From: Curtobacterium flaccumfaciens
GTDB lineage: Bacteria; Actinomycetota; Actinomycetes; Actinomycetales; Microbacteriaceae
NCBI RefSeq assembly: GCF_004361695.1
Contig: NZ_SNVW01000004.1
Location: 1-64,000, forward strand
Length of the DNA: 64,000 nucleotides
Reading direction: 5' to 3'
In this document: positions 36,064 through 45,858 of the stretch, piece by piece
Layout: the number at the start of each line of letters is the position of its first letter
Position numbering within the stretch: the first letter of the stretch is position 1
Notes under the pieces: model-generated
Seen by the model: only the letters and a program-made list of their open reading frames with translations
Databases searched by the model: none
What the model was told of the DNA's origin: nothing
Translations under genes and position numbers: made by a program

Positions 36064-36993
36064 TCAGCTCGACACCGCGCCGAGGACGTCGATCACGTAC
36101 GCGTACGCGGTGCCCTGCTGGTGCACGATCGCCAGCACCTGGTCGCCGACGCGGTGTCCGACGATGGCGTTCCGGACGCCTTCCTGCACCTGGCCCTTGG
36201 CGAGCGGGACGGTCTGCGCGCCCGAGCCGTCGGTCCAGCTGGACCCCGCGACCGAGGCCTCCGTGCCGTCGGTGCCCCAGGTCACGGCGGTGTACTTGAT
36301 GAGGGCGGTGTCCTTCGCGGTGAGCACCGCACCGGAGCCCTTGCGGAGCAGGTGGGTCTCGTCGGAGGTCGGGGCGTTCCACGACGGGATCGTGATGCCG
36401 GGCGCACCGGAGGGGGCGAGCACGACGGCGGGCATCTTGTCGCCCGCGAGCTGCGGGGTGCCGGTGGCGCGCGAGTCGAAGGCGCGCTTCACGTCGATGA
36501 CCGCGACGACGGCGTCCTCGGTCTTCTTCGACGAGGTGTCGGTGTCGCCGCTGGCGCCGGAGCTGAGGGCGCTCTTCGGCAGCGCGACGGCCAGGCGGTC
36601 CCCGACGTGGGCGCACTCGACCGCGGCACCGAGGGCACCGTAGTTGCTCGCGCCGGCCGTGATCGGGGCGGTCGAGCCCGTGTAGCCACTGGTCTGCGCG
36701 ACCTGGCCGGTGGCGCCGTCGACCAGGGTGTACTCGATCAGGACGGGGGTGCCGTCCTCGACTTCGCGCCCGTCGCCCTGGCGCAGCACGGAGACCTGCG
36801 TGCCCTTGGTGGTCAGGCCACCGGGGACGGAGACCTTCGGCTCCTTGCCGAACGAGCCGGTGGCGGTCACGGCCTCGGACGCGGCACCGGGTGCGGCGCA
36901 GCTCGACGGCGTGGTGCCGGCCCCGCTGGCCGCGCACCCGGTGAGTGCTGCGGCGAGGCCGATGGTGACCAGGAGTGCGGGGATGATGCGCAC
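36064..36993 (-). CDS. FKBP-type peptidyl-prolyl isomerase lipoprotein
   Basis: Surface-anchored isomerase of 309 residues that assists folding of exported proteins. Lipobox with Cys20 (AALTGC) follows a short hydrophobic signal. The C-terminal FKBP domain (about 205-305) has DTALIKYTAVTWGTDG, GQVQEGVRNAIVGHRVGDQVLAIV and AYAYVIDVLG. The middle (about 75-180) looks like a second, degenerate FKBP unit (GTPVLIEYTLVDGATG). The GTG at 36993 has AAAGAGGG upstream. It sits in the same gene neighbourhood as pafBC. Confidence 0.88.
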   Translation of the reverse strand: MRIIPALLVTIGLAAALTGCAASGAGTTPSSCAAPGAASEAVTATGSFGKEPKVSVPGGLTTKGTQVSVLRQGDGREVEDGTPVLIEYTLVDGATGQVAQTSGYTGSTAPITAGASNYGALGAAVECAHVGDRLAVALPKSALSSGASGDTDTSSKKTEDAVVAVIDVKRAFDSRATGTPQLAGDKMPAVVLAPSGAPGITIPSWNAPTSDETHLLRKGSGAVLTAKDTALIKYTAVTWGTDGTEASVAGSSWTDGSGAQTVPLAKGQVQEGVRNAIVGHRVGDQVLAIVHQQGTAYAYVIDVLGAVSS

Positions 36994-37036
36994 GGACCCT
37001 CTTTCCGTTCGATGCAGGACGGGCACGACGCGTAGC

Positions 37037-38850
<1,814 letters not shown>

Positions 38851-39010
38851 GGGCGACGAGTCTACCGGGGCGGGTGGAGCGCCGTTCCGCTCAGCGCGGA
38901 CGGGCGGGCGCGCGGACTCGCCACGGCCCTATCCTTGTTGCCTGAATCGTGTCCGGCCGTGCGCGGCCTCCGCCGCTCCCGCCCCGCTCCACCACCAGGA
39001 GGTCCCGTCC

Positions 39011-39940
39011 GTGTCACAGCACTCCCCCTTCAGCGACGGACGACTGCTCGTCGTCGCCTTCGAGGGCTGGAACGACGCCGGAGAAGCGGCGAGCGGTCTC
39101 GCCAGGCGCATCGTCGAGTCGCTCGGTCTCGACGAGCTCCGCGAGCTCGACGGTGAGCGGTACGTCGACTACCAGTTCAACCGGCCGACCGTCGGCATCG
39201 ACGAGAACGGCGTCCGCGGCGTGCAGTGGCCCCGCATCGTGCTGTACGGCCCCGGCGCCGAGGGCCGTCCCGTGATCGGCGCGACCGGCTCCCCCACCGA
39301 GCGGGACGTGTTCGTGCTCGTCGGTCCGGAGCCCTCCCGCACGTGGCGCGGCTTCTGCGCCGAGATCATCGACCTCGCCGACGTGTACTCGATCGACGCC
39401 GTCGTGTTCGTCGGGGCGATGCTCGCCGACGTGCCGCACACCCGTCCGATCTCGGTCTTCGTGTCGAGCGAGAACGCCGGCGTCCGTGCGGCGTTCGACG
39501 TCGACAAGTCCTCGTACGAGGGGCCGACCGGCATCCTCGGGGTCCTCGCCGACTCGATGGACAAGGCCGGGCTCACCACGCTCTCCCTCTGGGCATCGGT
39601 GCCGCACTACGTGCACAACTCGCCGTCGCCGAAGGCCACGCTCTCGCTCCTCGACAAGATCGAGGAACTCACCGACGTCACCGTCCCGCGGGGCAGCCTG
39701 CTCGACGACGCGACCGAGTGGGAGGAGGGCATCGACGCCCTCGCCGCCGACGACGAGGACATGGCGTCCTACATCGGGCAGCTCGAGCAGGCCCGCGACA
39801 CGGTCGACTCGCCCGAGGCCTCCGGCGACGCGATCGCGCAGGAGTTCGAGCAGTACCTCCGTCGTCGCGAGCGCAAGGACGGCAAGGACGGCGGGACCGC
39901 CGGCGGTGAGGGGTTCCGTCCCCCGCAGCCGCCGCAGTAG
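39011..39940 (+). CDS. PAC2 family protein
   Basis: A 309-residue protein of the PAC2 fold, related to archaeal/eukaryotic proteasome assembly chaperones. The core runs from VAFEGWNDAGEAASGLARRI to about residue 230 (SVFVSSENAGVR, GPTGILGVL, SLWASVPHYV). A charged, Gly/Pro-rich tail follows. AGGAGG at 38997-39002 fits the GTG at 39011; the longer frame is a shadow. Bacterial PAC2 members have no proven function. Homologues lie near mshC in other actinobacteria, as here. Confidence 0.88.
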   Translation: MSQHSPFSDGRLLVVAFEGWNDAGEAASGLARRIVESLGLDELRELDGERYVDYQFNRPTVGIDENGVRGVQWPRIVLYGPGAEGRPVIGATGSPTERDVFVLVGPEPSRTWRGFCAEIIDLADVYSIDAVVFVGAMLADVPHTRPISVFVSSENAGVRAAFDVDKSSYEGPTGILGVLADSMDKAGLTTLSLWASVPHYVHNSPSPKATLSLLDKIEELTDVTVPRGSLLDDATEWEEGIDALAADDEDMASYIGQLEQARDTVDSPEASGDAIAQEFEQYLRRRERKDGKDGGTAGGEGFRPPQPPQ

Positions 39941-39952
39941 ACGCGACCGGCA

Positions 39953-39998
39953 ACGGACTGGAGGCGCGGTGCCAGCTGGCACCGCGCCTCCAGTCCGT
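39953..39998. repeat. Dispersed palindrome, copy C (perfect, 46 bp)
   Basis: A perfect palindrome with 23-bp arms and no loop (centre CAG/CTG at 39975-39976). The left arm starts ACGGACTGGAGGCGCGG. It starts 13 bp past the PAC2 stop and is the only hairpin between PAC2 and the convergent mshC. The inner 36 bp are identical to copy D. Best preserved member of the family. Confidence 0.95.
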
Positions 39999-40071
39999 CC
40001 GGGGTGACGACGGGCGCGGGGCGCCCCGCGTGGTCGCCAGCACCGTTCAGCCAGGCGTTCAGCCCAGGCGT

Positions 40072-41316
40072 TCAGCCCAGGCGGATGCCGAGCAGGGCGT
40101 CGACCAGGTCGACGAGGTCGGGCGTGACCGCGGTCCCGCCGGCGATGGCGGTGTCGACCGCCGCGACGGCGCCGGGCGTGTCGAGGTCGTCGGCGACCCG
40201 CGCACGGACGCGTGCCGCGACCTCGGCCGCGTCGTCCGCGTGTCCGGCGTCGGCTCCGGAGGCCCACGCGTCCCACGTCGCCAGGCGGGTGGTGGCGCTG
40301 GTGAGCTCCGTGTCGAACCACTCCCAGTCGTCGGAGTACTTGTGCGACAGGAGCGCGAGCCGGATCGCCCGCGGGTCGGCGCCGTCGTCGAGCAACCCTC
40401 GCACGGTGACGAGGTTGCCGAGCGACTTCGAGATCTTCTCGCCCTGGTACGCGATCATGCCGGTGTGCACGAACGCGGCCGCGAGCGGCTGGTGCGCGAG
40501 CGCGGCTGCGTGCCCCGCGCTCATCTCGTGGTGCGGGAAGACCAGGTCGCTGCCGCCGCCCTGCACGCTGATCGGCAGGCCGAGCCGGTCACCGGCGATG
40601 ACGCTGCACTCGATGTGCCAGCCGGGGCGTCCGGGGCCGACGGCGCTGTCCCAGCTCGGCTCCCCCGCACGGGCCGCACGCCAGAGCAGCGGGTCGAGCG
40701 GGTCGCGCTTGCCGGCACGGTCCGGGTCGCCGCCGCGTTCGGCCGACAGGGCGAGCATCGTCTCGCGGTCGAGGCCGCTCTCGTCGCCGAGGGTCCAGGC
40801 CTCGGTCGGGCGGTTCACGTCGAAGTAGAGGTCGTCGCCCTCGGACTCGGGAGTCGGCACGGCGTAGGCGTAGCCGGTCTCCTGCAGGAACGCGACCGCC
40901 TCGGCGATGCGCTCGACCTCGTCCGTGACGGCCACGAAGTCGTCCGGCGGCAGGACCCGCAGCGACTCCATGTCGCGACGGAACAGGTCGATCTGGGACG
41001 CGGCGAGCTCCCGCCAGTCGACACCGTCGCGGGTCGCACGCTCGAGGAGCGGGTCGTCGACGTCGGTGGTGTTCTGCGCGTACTCGACCTCGAGCCCGGC
41101 GTCGCGCCAGACCCGGCCGAGCGTGTCGAACGCCAGGTAGGTGGCCGCGTGACCGAGGTGGGTGGCGTCGTACGGGGTGATGCCGCACACGTAGAGCGCG
41201 GCACGCTCCTCGCCGCCGGTGGGGTCCACGGGCTTGCCGCTCGCCGTGTCGTGCACGACGGGGCGGGGCGCGGAACCCGGGACCTCGGGGACGGACGGGA
41301 CCTGCCAGGCCCTCAC
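40072..41316 (-). CDS. mshC: Cysteine:glucosaminyl-inositol ligase (mycothiol biosynthesis)
   Basis: Cytoplasmic ATP-dependent ligase of 414 residues that joins cysteine to GlcN-inositol, the third committed step of mycothiol synthesis. It is related to cysteinyl-tRNA synthetase: the zinc/HIGH region is [33 protein letters not shown] and PHHEMS supply further zinc/cysteine-binding residues, and KISKS is the KMSKS equivalent. It ends before the tRNA anticodon domain would begin, which separates it from CysRS. GTG at 41316 overlaps the uppP stop by 4 bases. Confidence 0.93.
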   Translation of the reverse strand: MRAWQVPSVPEVPGSAPRPVVHDTASGKPVDPTGGEERAALYVCGITPYDATHLGHAATYLAFDTLGRVWRDAGLEVEYAQNTTDVDDPLLERATRDGVDWRELAASQIDLFRRDMESLRVLPPDDFVAVTDEVERIAEAVAFLQETGYAYAVPTPESEGDDLYFDVNRPTEAWTLGDESGLDRETMLALSAERGGDPDRAGKRDPLDPLLWRAARAGEPSWDSAVGPGRPGWHIECSVIAGDRLGLPISVQGGGSDLVFPHHEMSAGHAAALAHQPLAAAFVHTGMIAYQGEKISKSLGNLVTVRGLLDDGADPRAIRLALLSHKYSDDWEWFDTELTSATTRLATWDAWASGADAGHADDAAEVAARVRARVADDLDTPGAVAAVDTAIAGGTAVTPDLVDLVDALLGIRLG

Positions 41317-42143
41317 GGCTGGATCACTCCGAGCGACAACAACACGAGGAGAACGATACCGAGTGCGATCCGGTAGACCACGAAGGGCAGGAAGCTGCGC
41401 TTGCTGATGTAGTTCATGAACGCCGCGATCACGACGAAGCCGACCAGGAACGCCACCACGGTCGCGATGAGCGTGTCGGCGAGGCCGAACGGGGCACCGG
41501 TGTCGCCGAGGCTCGTCGCCGCCTCGTACAGCCCCGACAGGAACACCGCGGGCACGGCGAGCAGGAAGGCGAACCGAGCGGCCGCCGGACGGGTGTACCC
41601 GAGCGCCAGACCCATCGACACCGTCGCGCCCGAGCGCGAGACACCGGGGACGAGGGCGAGCACCTGGGCCAGCCCGATCAGGATGCCGCCGCCGAAGGTC
41701 ATGTGCTCGATGCGACGGACCTTCCGTCCGAGCACGTCGGCCAGCCCGAGCACGATGCCGAACACGACGAGGACGATCGCGACGATCCAGAGCGACCGGA
41801 ACGTGGTCTCGATGGAGTCCTTGAGGAGCAGCCCGGCGATCCCGATCGGGATCGTGCCCATGATCACGAGCCAGCCGAGGCGGGCATCCGGGTCGTTCCG
41901 CGGCACCGTCTTCCCCGACAGGGAGCGGAACCAGCGCCCGATGATCCGGGTGATGTCCCGCCAGAAGTAGATGAGCACCGCGGTCTCGGTGCCGAGCTGC
42001 GTCACCGCGGTGAAGGCGGCTCCCGGGTCCTTCGCGTCGGGCAGGAACAGCCCGACGATCCGCAGGTGGGCGCTCGACGAGACGGGCAGGAACTCGGTGA
42101 GTCCCTGGACGAAGCCGAGGAAGATCGCCTCGAGGATGTGCAT
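41313..42143 (-). CDS. uppP: Undecaprenyl-diphosphatase
   Basis: Membrane phosphatase of 276 residues that recycles undecaprenyl pyrophosphate for cell-wall synthesis and confers bacitracin tolerance. The two conserved motifs are [15 protein letters not shown] (about 14-28, Glu-rich site and Ser-Ser-Ser-His) and [12 protein letters not shown] (about 165-176). Eight hydrophobic spans fit the BacA family. Overlap with mshC suggests co-transcription. The name bacA is also used. Confidence 0.94.
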   Translation of the reverse strand: MHILEAIFLGFVQGLTEFLPVSSSAHLRIVGLFLPDAKDPGAAFTAVTQLGTETAVLIYFWRDITRIIGRWFRSLSGKTVPRNDPDARLGWLVIMGTIPIGIAGLLLKDSIETTFRSLWIVAIVLVVFGIVLGLADVLGRKVRRIEHMTFGGGILIGLAQVLALVPGVSRSGATVSMGLALGYTRPAAARFAFLLAVPAVFLSGLYEAATSLGDTGAPFGLADTLIATVVAFLVGFVVIAAFMNYISKRSFLPFVVYRIALGIVLLVLLSLGVIQP

Positions 42144-42205
42144 CGGGCTGGCCTTTCGCGCGAAGGTCGGTCAGGACACCGCCACGAAGGCGACCACGAA
42201 CAATA

Positions 42206-43522
42206 TCAGTACGTGGCCAACAGGTCGCCGAGGACGCGCCGACCGAACGCCAGCGACGCGAGCGGCACGCGCTCGTCGACGCCGTGGAACATCGCCGGGA
42301 AGTCCACACCGGTCGGCAGCTGCAGCGGCACGAAGCCGTAGCCCGCGATGCCGAGCGTCGAGAGCGCCTTGTTGTCCGTCCCGCCGGAGAGCAGGTACGG
42401 CAGCACCGGGGCGCCGGGGTCGTGGCGGTCGAGGACGTCGCGCACGGCGTCGACCAGCGGGCCGCCGAAGTCCTGCTCGAGGCCGACGTCCTGGTGGGTC
42501 ATCGTGATCGTCACGTCGTCGCCGGCGAGCTCACGGACCCGGGCGAGCACCGCGTCCTCGTCACCCGGCAGGCAGCGGATGTCGACCAGTGCCTCGGCCT
42601 GGTCCGGGATCACGTTGTGCTTGTAGCCCGCGGAGAGCACCGTCGGGTTGGTCGTCGTGTGCAGCGCCGCGTGGATGAAGCGCGAGGCGGAACCCGTCGC
42701 CAGGGCGACCTCGTCCGGGCCGGTCACCGTCGGGTCGACCCCGAGGAACCGGGCGACCTCGGCCACCATCGCGTCCGTCGTCGCCGACAACCGAACCGGC
42801 CACTCCTCGCTGCCGATGCGGGCGACCGCCGCCGCGAGCTTCGTCACCGCGTTGTCGCGGATGACGTGCGACCCGTGCGCCGCCGTGCCCGTCGCGGTGA
42901 GCTTGATCCACATCAGGGCCTTCTCGCCGGTCTGCAGGAGGTAGGCGCGTCGGTCGCCGAGCGTGATCGAGTAGCCGCCGACCTCGCTGATCGCCGCCGT
43001 CGCCCCGGCGAAGACCTCGGGGTGGTGCGAGACGACGTGGTGCGCCCCGAGGACCCCGCCGGCCTCTTCGTCGGCGAAGTACGCGATGACCAGATCGCGC
43101 TCGGGGGCGCCGTGCTGCTCGATGACGTCGCCGAGGGACGTCAGCATCATCGCGTCCATGTTCTTCATGTCGACGGCACCGCGACCCCAGAGCATGCCGT
43201 CCTTCACCTCGCCGCCGAACGGGTCCACCGACCAGTTCGCCGGGTCCGCCGGCACCACGTCGAGGTGTCCGTGCACGACCAGCGCCGGCTTGTCGCGGTT
43301 CCGCCCGGGGACCCGCGCGACGACGCTCACCCGGTCCGGCTCCGACTCGAACAACTGCGGCTCGAGCCCGAGCGCCCGGAGCTTCGCCTCGACGTAGTGC
43401 GCCGCCTCGGTCTCGCCGCGGGACTTCCCCTCGCCCCAGTTCGTCGTGTCGATGCGGATGAGGTCGCGGGCGATCGCCGCGGTGGCCTCGAGGTCGGTCA
43501 GCGTGGCCTCCGGGTTGGTCAT
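42206..43522 (-). CDS. M20-family metallopeptidase / dipeptidase
   Basis: Zinc-dependent hydrolase of 438 residues. The active-site elements are in order: VVHGHLDVVPAD (first zinc ligands), WGRGAVDMKNMDAM (bridging Asp), YFADEEAGGVLG (catalytic Glu pair), and a dimerisation domain in the middle. The last conserved His lies in the SGGTDNKAL/AMFHGVDERV region. It probably cleaves small peptides or acyl-amino acids. Independent of uppP, separated by 62 bases. Confidence 0.88.
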   Translation of the reverse strand: MTNPEATLTDLEATAAIARDLIRIDTTNWGEGKSRGETEAAHYVEAKLRALGLEPQLFESEPDRVSVVARVPGRNRDKPALVVHGHLDVVPADPANWSVDPFGGEVKDGMLWGRGAVDMKNMDAMMLTSLGDVIEQHGAPERDLVIAYFADEEAGGVLGAHHVVSHHPEVFAGATAAISEVGGYSITLGDRRAYLLQTGEKALMWIKLTATGTAAHGSHVIRDNAVTKLAAAVARIGSEEWPVRLSATTDAMVAEVARFLGVDPTVTGPDEVALATGSASRFIHAALHTTTNPTVLSAGYKHNVIPDQAEALVDIRCLPGDEDAVLARVRELAGDDVTITMTHQDVGLEQDFGGPLVDAVRDVLDRHDPGAPVLPYLLSGGTDNKALSTLGIAGYGFVPLQLPTGVDFPAMFHGVDERVPLASLAFGRRVLGDLLATY

Positions 43523-43683
43523 GCCCCCACGCTACCGGTCGGTGCCGACCCCGCTGCGGCGCGTGACACCGCGGGACGCGCCCGGGATGCGCTGCCGTGT
43601 TCATCGAGCGTTCAGACCCGTGCTAGTGTCTTCTCTCGGCAGGAACGCCGGGGAAAACCCGGGAAACAGACACCAGACACCCT

Positions 43684-43769
43684 GTCCGGGTGGCGGAATT
43701 GGTAGACGCGCTAGCTTGAGGTGCTAGTGCCCGTATTAGGGCGTGGGGGTTCAAGTCCCCCCTCGGACA
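43684..43769 (+). tRNA. tRNA-Leu (anticodon GAG)
   Basis: An 86-base class II tRNA with a long variable arm. The acceptor stem GTCCGGG pairs with CTCGGAC (one G-U), the D-loop contains TTGGTAGACGC, the anticodon stem CTAGC/GCTAG holds the loop TTGAGGT with anticodon GAG, and the T-arm is GGGGGTTCAAGTCCCCC. No CCA is encoded. The strong hairpin at 43779 follows directly. It reads CUC and CUU leucine codons. Confidence 0.97.
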
Positions 43770-43778
43770 CAGAAAATT

Positions 43779-43814
43779 AATGCCCCCTGACCTTGCGGTC
43801 GGGGGGCATTTTCT
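43779..43814 (+). terminator. Rho-independent terminator after tRNA-Leu
   Basis: Stem of 14 bp (AATGCCCCCTGACC at 43779-43792 with GGTCGGGGGGCATT at 43797-43810, one T-G pair), loop TTGC, then TTCTGTT. AGAAAAT precedes and ATTTTCT follows, so it is nearly symmetrical. Classic terminator, the only one in the window with a good T-rich tail. Confidence 0.92.
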
Positions 43815-44190
43815 GTTGGGTCTTCCCGGCGAGTGCCGCCATCGCTGCGCTCAGGGCATCACCGCCTCGGCCAGCACCGCTTCGCTGCGCTCGCGGCCGG
43901 GCACCGCTTCGCTGCGCTCAGGGTGCGGCGTGGGGCTCCAGGACGGGCGCGCTGGTCGACGGGATGCGACACGTGCGATGTCGTACGACGTCGACAATGT
44001 CGCTGCCCCGCGCTTGCAACTGTTGCCGACGCAGGGGTGCGACACACGCGATGTCGTACGACGTCGACGTTGTCGTACGGACGGTTGCGGTGCCGACGAG
44101 GCCGATGCGCGCGCATCAGGCGACGACGCACGCGTCGAACGACGAGTGGGATGACGCACCATGCACACGCACACGTGACCCCGGGACGGA
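43815..44190. repeat. Gene-free repeat-rich stretch after tRNA-Leu
   Basis: No convincing ORF. It holds three copies of TCGCTGCGCTC (in 43842-43856, 43874-43892 and 43901-43919, the latter two within the 19-bp repeat GCACCGCTTCGCTGCGCTC). It also holds two 38-bp direct repeats at 43965-44002 and 44038-44075 that match at 34 positions and contain the palindromes GTCGTACGAC and GTCGAC. A further GTCGTACG lies at 44072-44079. It may be a remnant of something inserted beside the tRNA. Confidence 0.75.
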
Positions 44191-44226
44191 CTGGAGGCGC
44201 GGTGCCAGCTGGCACCGCGCCTCCAG
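44191..44226. repeat. Dispersed palindrome, copy D (perfect, 36 bp)
   Basis: Perfect 18-bp arms with no loop, left arm CTGGAGGCGCGGTGCCAG. Identical to the inner 36 bp of copy C, 4.2 kb away. Outer flanks are imperfect (GACGGA against GCAGTC). It lies 19 bp past the ndh stop (minus strand). Confidence 0.95.
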
Positions 44227-44244
44227 GCAGTCAGACGGTCGCGT

Positions 44245-45573
44245 CTAGCTCTTCGACGCCTCGACGAAGTTGCGGCGCGGGTCCGTCTCCTTGATGAGCG
44301 ACGTCGCGTCGCGACCCGACACGGCACCGGTGACCCAGCCGATGATGATGCGGGCCTTCCGGTTCAGCGTCGGCATCGCGTACACGTGGTACGCGCGGTG
44401 CGCGAGCCACGCGAGCAGGTTCGTCATCTTGATGCCCTTGATGTTCGCCGCACCCTTGGCGACACCGTACGACGCGACGGTGCCGATCGACGGGTGGCGG
44501 TACTCCTCGAGGGGCTTGCCCGTGATCGTCGCGACGACGTTGTCCGCGGCCACGACGGCCTGACGGACGGCGTTCTGGGCGTTCGGCGGGTAGTACGCCG
44601 GCTGCTTGTCGGCCGTGAGGTCCGGCACCTGCGCGACGTCGCCGAGACCCCAGACGCCGGGGACGACCTCGTGGGTCTCCTCGTTCTCGACCTGGAGCTT
44701 CGCGTTCGCGGCGAGGTGCCCCTTCGGTCCGCGCGGCAGGTCGGACGCGTCGAGGAGCGGGTTCGGCTTCACGCCAGCGGTCCAGACGAGCAGCCCGGTG
44801 GCGAACTCGTCGCCGTCCGACAGCTTCACGACGCCGCCCTCACAGCTGGGCATCGTGGTCTTCAGGCGGACGTCGATGCCGCGGGCGCGGAGGGACTCGA
44901 GGGTCCACTTCGACAGCTCGGGGCCGACCTCGGGGGCGACACGGTCGAGGGCGTCGATGAGGACCCAACGAGGGTGCTCGCCGGCGAGCGACGGGTACGT
45001 CTTGATGGCGGCCTGAGACACGTCGAAGAGCTCACCGATCGCCTCGACGCCGGTGTAGCCACCGCCGACGAAGATGCTCGTGAGCAGACGGCGACGCTCG
45101 TCCTCGTCGCGGGTGGCCGCGGCCTTGGCGATGTTGTCGAGGAGCTTCGCGCGGACGTACGCCGCCTCTTCGACGCTCTTGAAGCCGACGCCGAACTCCT
45201 CGAGCCCGGGGGTCGGGAAGGTGCGCGTGACCGAGCCGAGCGCGACGACGAGCTGGTCGTAGCCGAGGGTGCGGTCGTCACCGCCGGCCGTGGCGATCGT
45301 GACCGTCTTGTCGGCCGACGAGATGCCGGTGACCTTGCCCTGGATCACGCGGGTCTTCCGGAGCGCGCGACGCAGCTCCACCGTGACGTCCTTCGGCGCG
45401 ATGTGGCCGCCGGCGACCTCCGGCAGGAACGGCAGGTACGTGTAGTACGTGTTCTGGTCCACGAGCGTGATGCGCATCGGCACCGTGGCCGCGTGCTTCT
45501 GCAGCTGCTTGACGGTCGTGTAGCCAGCGGAGCCGCCGCCGAGGACGAGGACGTGAGGGATCGAGTCTGCCAT
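44245..45573 (-). CDS. ndh: Type II NADH:quinone oxidoreductase
   Basis: Single-subunit, non-proton-pumping NADH dehydrogenase of 442 residues that feeds electrons to menaquinone at the inner face of the membrane. FAD motif VLVLGGGSAGYTT at the N-terminus; second dinucleotide motif SIFVGGGYTGVEAIGEL for NADH; GVWGLGDVAQVPD is the FAD-binding C-terminal motif. The last 45 residues are amphipathic and basic (AWLAHRAYHVY, NRKARIIIGW), suiting membrane attachment. Confidence 0.92.
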   Translation of the reverse strand: MADSIPHVLVLGGGSAGYTTVKQLQKHAATVPMRITLVDQNTYYTYLPFLPEVAGGHIAPKDVTVELRRALRKTRVIQGKVTGISSADKTVTIATAGGDDRTLGYDQLVVALGSVTRTFPTPGLEEFGVGFKSVEEAAYVRAKLLDNIAKAAATRDEDERRRLLTSIFVGGGYTGVEAIGELFDVSQAAIKTYPSLAGEHPRWVLIDALDRVAPEVGPELSKWTLESLRARGIDVRLKTTMPSCEGGVVKLSDGDEFATGLLVWTAGVKPNPLLDASDLPRGPKGHLAANAKLQVENEETHEVVPGVWGLGDVAQVPDLTADKQPAYYPPNAQNAVRQAVVAADNVVATITGKPLEEYRHPSIGTVASYGVAKGAANIKGIKMTNLLAWLAHRAYHVYAMPTLNRKARIIIGWVTGAVSGRDATSLIKETDPRRNFVEASKS

Positions 45574-45605
45574 TCCCCCGGTCTACCGGAGAATGCCTTG
45601 GTGTG

Positions 45606-45824
45606 TCATGAGGCCGCGCCGCCGCGCGGCCGATCCCGCAGGCGCCACCAGGCGGTCTCGGCGAGTTCGACGCCCGTGTAGACGCCGTGCGGGGTGCGGC
45701 GGGACTCGGTCAGGGAGAACCGTCGGAGGCGGTACCCGCCGCCGAAGCGGTCGATGATCGCCTCGGGTGAGGACTCCGCGTCGCGCTTGACGTACCAGGT
45801 GCGGTCGTCGACGGGTTCGATCAC
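45606..45824 (-). CDS. Small hypothetical protein
   Basis: A 72-residue ORF starting with GTG at 45824 (VIEPVDDRTWYVKRDAES). Features are GGGYRLRRFSLTESRRTPHGVYTGVELAETAWW near the middle, which reads like real coding sequence, and an Arg/Gly/Ala tail. It lies 35 bases past the helicase stop on the same strand, probably in the dinB-helicase transcription unit. No ATG is in frame and no strong ribosome site is seen, so the start is uncertain. No family recognised. Confidence 0.6.
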   Translation of the reverse strand: MIEPVDDRTWYVKRDAESSPEAIIDRFGGGYRLRRFSLTESRRTPHGVYTGVELAETAWWRLRDRPRGGAAS

Positions 45825-45858
45825 GGACGCGTCCCGGTGGTCACCGACGGGGTCCGGG

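Noticed and set aside
43965..44075. Possible CRISPR-like pair of 38-bp repeats
   Set aside because: Only two copies with four mismatches, no third unit at the right spacing and no cas genes.
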